Assembly (NCBI GenBank): GCA_019750655.1
Contig: JAIEOG010000430.1
Location: 1 to 25,937, forward strand
Direction: 5' to 3'
Origin: a bacterium
GTDB taxonomy: Bacteria; Bdellovibrionota; FAC87; UBA2466
DNA length: 25,937 bases
In this document: in pieces, positions 23,239-25,937 of the stretch
Position numbering within the stretch: position 1 is the stretch's first letter
Layout of the letters: each line of letters starts with the position of its first letter
Program-made: the position numbers and the translations under genes
Notes under the pieces: model-generated
The model's input: the letters and a program-made list of their open reading frames with translations, nothing else
Told to the model about the DNA's origin: nothing
The model's database searches: none

Positions 23239-24270
23239 ATGTTGAACACGGATAAATTCATTTCCCAGCTTCAGCAATTAGAGCCGGCGTTGGCGACTGC
23301 CCGGCGCGTTCTGATTACGGCGCCAGGCAATGCCGATGGCGACTCTGTGGGGTCTCAGCTGGCGCTCCAGCGCATGATCCGCCACCGCTTCCCGCAAGTC
23401 GAAGTGACGATTCTGAACGATGAGGCGCTCCCCGGACGCTACCGTTTCTTGCCAGACGTCGATACCGTTCAAACCCCTGAAACTTACGAAGAGGCATTCG
23501 GCAAGTCCTACGACGTCGCATTTATCGTAGACGGTGGTATTGACCGTGCGGGCCGCGTGCGCCCGATTTTCGAAAAAGCGAAGACTCAGGTCTTTATCGA
23601 TCACCACCAGGTGAGCGCCGACTACCCCTATTCGATTAAGATTGTCGATCCGCATGCATCGTCGAATACGGAGCTGCTTTATTACCTCTCGCAATCGCCG
23701 TTTTTCGAAACGCCGCTCGACCGCGATTTCTGTGAACAGATTTACCTTGGCCTCGTTTTCGATACGGGCTTTTTCCGGCATTCCAACACCACACCAGAAT
23801 CCATGGAGCTTGCAGCAAAACTCTTGCGCACGGGTTTTGATTTCACACGCGTGGGCGAGCGCGGAATGTTGGAGCGTAGCTTCTGTAGCCTGCACCTGCT
23901 TTCCGAAACGCTTTCGCGCGCGAAGCTGATTGCTGACGGGCGCGTTATCTGGTCGTCCATTCCGCTCAAATCCATGGAGTACCAGGGGGCTGAATGCGAT
24001 GACCGCGAAGGGATTATCGACCATCTTTTCCTGACCGTCGGTATCCAGGTCGCAGTGTTGTTTTACGAGCTCAAACCAGGGCTCACGAAGATTTCCCTGC
24101 GTTCGCATGGGTCGATGGATGTCGCCGCGTTGGCGCGCCGTTTGACGGTGCGGGGCGGTGGGCACCGCAAGGCCGCTGGCGGCTTGTTTGAGATGTCAGT
24201 TGAAAACACGCAAAAGCTGGTTTTAGGTGAGTTGGAGAAACATTTCGAAGCAGCGGGTTTATCGCAATGA
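23239..24270 (+). CDS. DHH-family phosphoesterase, NrnA-like
   Basis: I use the ATG at 23239, with AGAGA upstream. A TTG at 23212 would add nine residues without a binding site. The product is 343 residues. It carries the DHH motifs NADGDSVGS (about 31-39), VDGG-x-DRAG (D98), FIDHHQ (121-123), YLGLVFDTGFFRHSNT (D175) and, in the DHHA1 domain, VRGGGHRKAAGG near 308. Such enzymes hydrolyse short oligoribonucleotides (nanoRNA), pGpG or pAp using Mn. The His expected three residues before the NPDGD-type motif is a Pro here, so one metal ligand may be missing or shifted. It is followed by panD with an ATGA overlap. A cyclic-di-GMP-related role would fit the GGDEF gene nearby but is not shown. Confidence 0.85.
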   Translation: MLNTDKFISQLQQLEPALATARRVLITAPGNADGDSVGSQLALQRMIRHRFPQVEVTILNDEALPGRYRFLPDVDTVQTPETYEEAFGKSYDVAFIVDGGIDRAGRVRPIFEKAKTQVFIDHHQVSADYPYSIKIVDPHASSNTELLYYLSQSPFFETPLDRDFCEQIYLGLVFDTGFFRHSNTTPESMELAAKLLRTGFDFTRVGERGMLERSFCSLHLLSETLSRAKLIADGRVIWSSIPLKSMEYQGAECDDREGIIDHLFLTVGIQVAVLFYELKPGLTKISLRSHGSMDVAALARRLTVRGGGHRKAAGGLFEMSVENTQKLVLGELEKHFEAAGLSQ

Positions 24271-24629
24271 TCGTGCAGTATCTCAAAGGAAAGATTCACC
24301 GAGCGACGGTGACGGACGCCAATCTGGATTATGAGGGGAGTATCACCATCGGCCGCGAACTCATTGCGGCAGCGGGTTTCACGCCCTATGAGCGGGTGGA
24401 AATTTATAACGTCACCAACGGCGAACGCTTTGCCACTTATGTCATCGAAGGCCCGCCCCGGACGATCTGCATTAACGGCGCCGCCGCTTGGAAGGCCCGT
24501 AAGAACGATATCATTATCATCGCCAGCTACTGTTCGTTGGACCGCGAAGAAGCCCTTCGCCATGTGCCAACACTTGTCTACGTAGACGAAACGAACACCG
24601 TAAAGTCTCTTTCCCGTCACCCACTTTAA
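24267..24629 (+). CDS. panD: Aspartate 1-decarboxylase
   Basis: The product is 120 residues, close to the family size. The pro-enzyme cleaves itself between G24 and S25 (LDYEGSITIG) to create the pyruvoyl cofactor. K9, H11, R54 and Y58 occupy their usual positions (KGKIHRATVTDANL and NGERFATYVIEG), and the INGAAAW segment is present. It decarboxylates L-aspartate to beta-alanine for pantothenate and coenzyme A synthesis in the cytoplasm. The other pan genes are not adjacent. Translation is coupled to the DHH gene by ATGA, an unusual partner. The tail is a few residues longer than in E. coli. Confidence 0.95.
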   Translation: MIVQYLKGKIHRATVTDANLDYEGSITIGRELIAAAGFTPYERVEIYNVTNGERFATYVIEGPPRTICINGAAAWKARKNDIIIIASYCSLDREEALRHVPTLVYVDETNTVKSLSRHPL

Positions 24630-24674
24630 TGTCACAGTTTTCGCCTGGGAGCCGTCTTTAGGGCCGAGGGGAAG

Positions 24675-25181
24675 ATGCGCGTTCTACTGCTTGGGTTTGC
24701 TATTTGGGGTATTCAAGGGATGGCAGCGACTCGCTCGCCGTCTGATCTACAGACTGTACCGCTGCCTGGCGGCCGCGAGTACTGCGAAACATTTCAAATC
24801 CACCAGCCTCTAAAAGTATTCCGTGACCGAAGTTTCTTGGAAGATGAGGTCCGCAAGATGGTGCAGGAGGATGAGGATACCGGGCCTAAAAACCGCGCGG
24901 TGCTCACGACCCTCCGCGGGGAAGCCACTTTGCAGATCTTGGGCTACCCGAAACCCTTTCGGGGTTTTGATGCAATTGCGGGGATGTTTGGCTTAGGACC
25001 GGACTATGTCGGCAGCGTGGGACGCGCGCCAAAAGTGATTCCGATTCGCGAATGCCGGACGGGCGCCTATGGGTTTGTTGTAGAGAAAGATCTTATCCAA
25101 TCGCGCCAAGAACGGCGGCTGGCAGGGCAGGGAATGCCCCCTTCGACTTACCCAAACCCTATTCCTGAGTGGAAACCTTAG
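24675..25181 (+). CDS. Exported protein of unknown function
   Basis: The ATG at 24675 has GAGGGGAAG directly upstream. The 168-residue product starts with a short signal-like segment (MRVLLLGFAIWGIQGMAATR). The mature part has two cysteines (REYCETF and RECRTG) that could pair. A charged helix (FLEDEVRKMVQEDEDTGP) leads to a Gly/Pro-rich middle (GYPKPFRGFDAIAGMFGLGP) and a basic, Pro-rich tail. No domain is recognised. It follows panD by 45 bp and is convergent with the FHA-GGDEF gene, the stops only three bases apart, with no terminator hairpin between. Confidence 0.7.
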   Translation: MRVLLLGFAIWGIQGMAATRSPSDLQTVPLPGGREYCETFQIHQPLKVFRDRSFLEDEVRKMVQEDEDTGPKNRAVLTTLRGEATLQILGYPKPFRGFDAIAGMFGLGPDYVGSVGRAPKVIPIRECRTGAYGFVVEKDLIQSRQERRLAGQGMPPSTYPNPIPEWKP

Positions 25182-25184
25182 AAG

Positions 25185-25937
25185 TTAGCCTATGACGGTG
25201 CGGTTACGGCCGTTTTGCTTGGCTTGGTAGAGGCGTGAATCCGCCGCTTCGATGAACTCTTCAATTGTCTTGTAGTTATCGTCTTGCAAAGTCGCGACAC
25301 CAATACTCATGGTCACGGTGATCTTTGCTTGGGCGAGCGAGACCGTCTCTTTTTCGAGTGAGGTGCGCAGGCGCTCGGCGACAGTGTGCGCGAGTTCCGT
25401 GCTGCAGTTGCGCAGGATGACTGCGAACTCTTCACCGCCGTAACGGCTGGCGACGTTTTCTAGGCGGACGTGCTTGGCCAAGTGAGCGCCCACCATTTTC
25501 AAAACGGTGTCGCCAGCTTGGTGGCCGTAGGTGTCGTTAATTTTTTTGAAGAAATCGATGTCTAGGATCAAGAGACTTAAAGGCTCATTCGAGCGACGGG
25601 CAAAGCTCATTTCCTTTGGCAAGGCGTCGAGGAAGAACTTCTTGTTGTAAAGGCCCGTCAGTGCATCGTTGTTCGCGGCTTTGAAGAGATTCTGCTGGTA
25701 ATTCTGGTCCTGAGCGTCTTGGTACGCGAAGCGAAAGTACAAGCGTGTCCCGACGAGGATCTTGTCGCCATCGGAGAGTTTTTGTTCGCGGATGCGGTTG
25801 CCGTTCACGAACACGCCGTTGGTGCTGCCCAAGTCGCGGATGACGAGCGCGCCGTCCACGAGATCAAACTCAGCGTGCACGCGGGAGACATGGGGATCAT
25901 CGATGCAGATTTCGCACGCCGCGTCACGGCCCAGGCG
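25185..25937 (-). CDS. FHA-GGDEF diguanylate cyclase (5' end beyond window)
   Basis: The frame runs to the window edge, adding 19 codons that read RLGRDAACEICIDDPHVSR before the first in-frame GTG. The true start is therefore outside. An FHA domain (LGRD, PHVSRVHAEF, DLGSTNGVFVNGNRI) comes first. It should bind a phospho-threonine partner or its own phosphorylated N-terminus. A GGDEF domain follows (NDALTGLYNKKFF, LDIDFFKKINDTYGHQAGD, SRYGGEEFAVIL), with an intact GGEEF catalytic loop that makes cyclic di-GMP from GTP. The inhibitory I-site five residues before it reads RLEN rather than RxxD. FHA-GGDEF is the architecture of Bdellovibrio DgcB, which is needed for prey invasion. Orthology is not proven. 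Confidence 0.92.
   Translation of the reverse strand, partial: RLGRDAACEICIDDPHVSRVHAEFDLVDGALVIRDLGSTNGVFVNGNRIREQKLSDGDKILVGTRLYFRFAYQDAQDQNYQQNLFKAANNDALTGLYNKKFFLDALPKEMSFARRSNEPLSLLILDIDFFKKINDTYGHQAGDTVLKMVGAHLAKHVRLENVASRYGGEEFAVILRNCSTELAHTVAERLRTSLEKETVSLAQAKITVTMSIGVATLQDDNYKTIEEFIEAADSRLYQAKQNGRNRTVIG

Noticed and set aside
23278..24165. Long minus-strand open frame opposite the DHH gene
   Set aside because: The plus strand carries all DHH motifs. The minus frame shows no recognisable domain and arises from codon bias.

Overview
The window is about 26 kb of moderately GC-rich bacterial chromosome, densely packed with genes and carrying no transposase, integrase, CRISPR array or rRNA. 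The gene set is a lexA gene divergent from an imuA-imuB-dnaE2 SOS mutasome, an FHA-GGDEF cyclase, many small exported proteins of unknown function, and frequent TTG starts. This suggests a Gram-negative bacterium of the Bdellovibrionota/deltaproteobacterial kind. That placement is inference from family resemblance, not from a marker gene.

Layout. 1-2282 is a minus-strand run of three exported proteins of unknown function, the last cut by the window edge. 2351-5320 on the plus strand holds a GT-C type membrane glycosyltransferase and two exported unknowns. 5326-6768 is a minus-strand lipoprotein with a DUF4855-like domain and an InlB-B-repeat-like tail. 6962-9372 is the most unusual part. A complete tRNA-Ala(GGC) lies on the minus strand, and a 24-nt copy of its 3' end lies 2.3 kb beyond that end in the same orientation. 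The two copies bracket a tandem pair of Cys-rich exported paralogs and an Opa-like outer-membrane barrel. A palindromic, broken tRNA-like sequence lies just 5' of the tRNA.

9511-15754 is the SOS mutagenesis locus. lexA faces imuA, imuB and imuC (dnaE2) across only 23 bp, and a papain-fold C39-like exported protein follows on the same strand. The promoters appear to leave almost no 5' leader. ImuB starts unusually late and overlaps imuA by 89 nt. 15761-18566 holds a coiled-coil exported protein, fabH, a strong intrinsic terminator and an outer-membrane-like protein. 18774-20795 is an FtsK/SpoIIIE translocase without the C-terminal gamma domain.

20995-24629 is a plus-strand series with two ATGA overlaps: a CaCA-type cation exchanger overlapping a zinc-binding MDR oxidoreductase, then an NrnA-like DHH phosphoesterase overlapping panD. 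24675-25937 holds a small exported unknown facing the 3' end of an FHA-GGDEF diguanylate cyclase cut by the window edge. No intergenic gap exceeds 300 bp.
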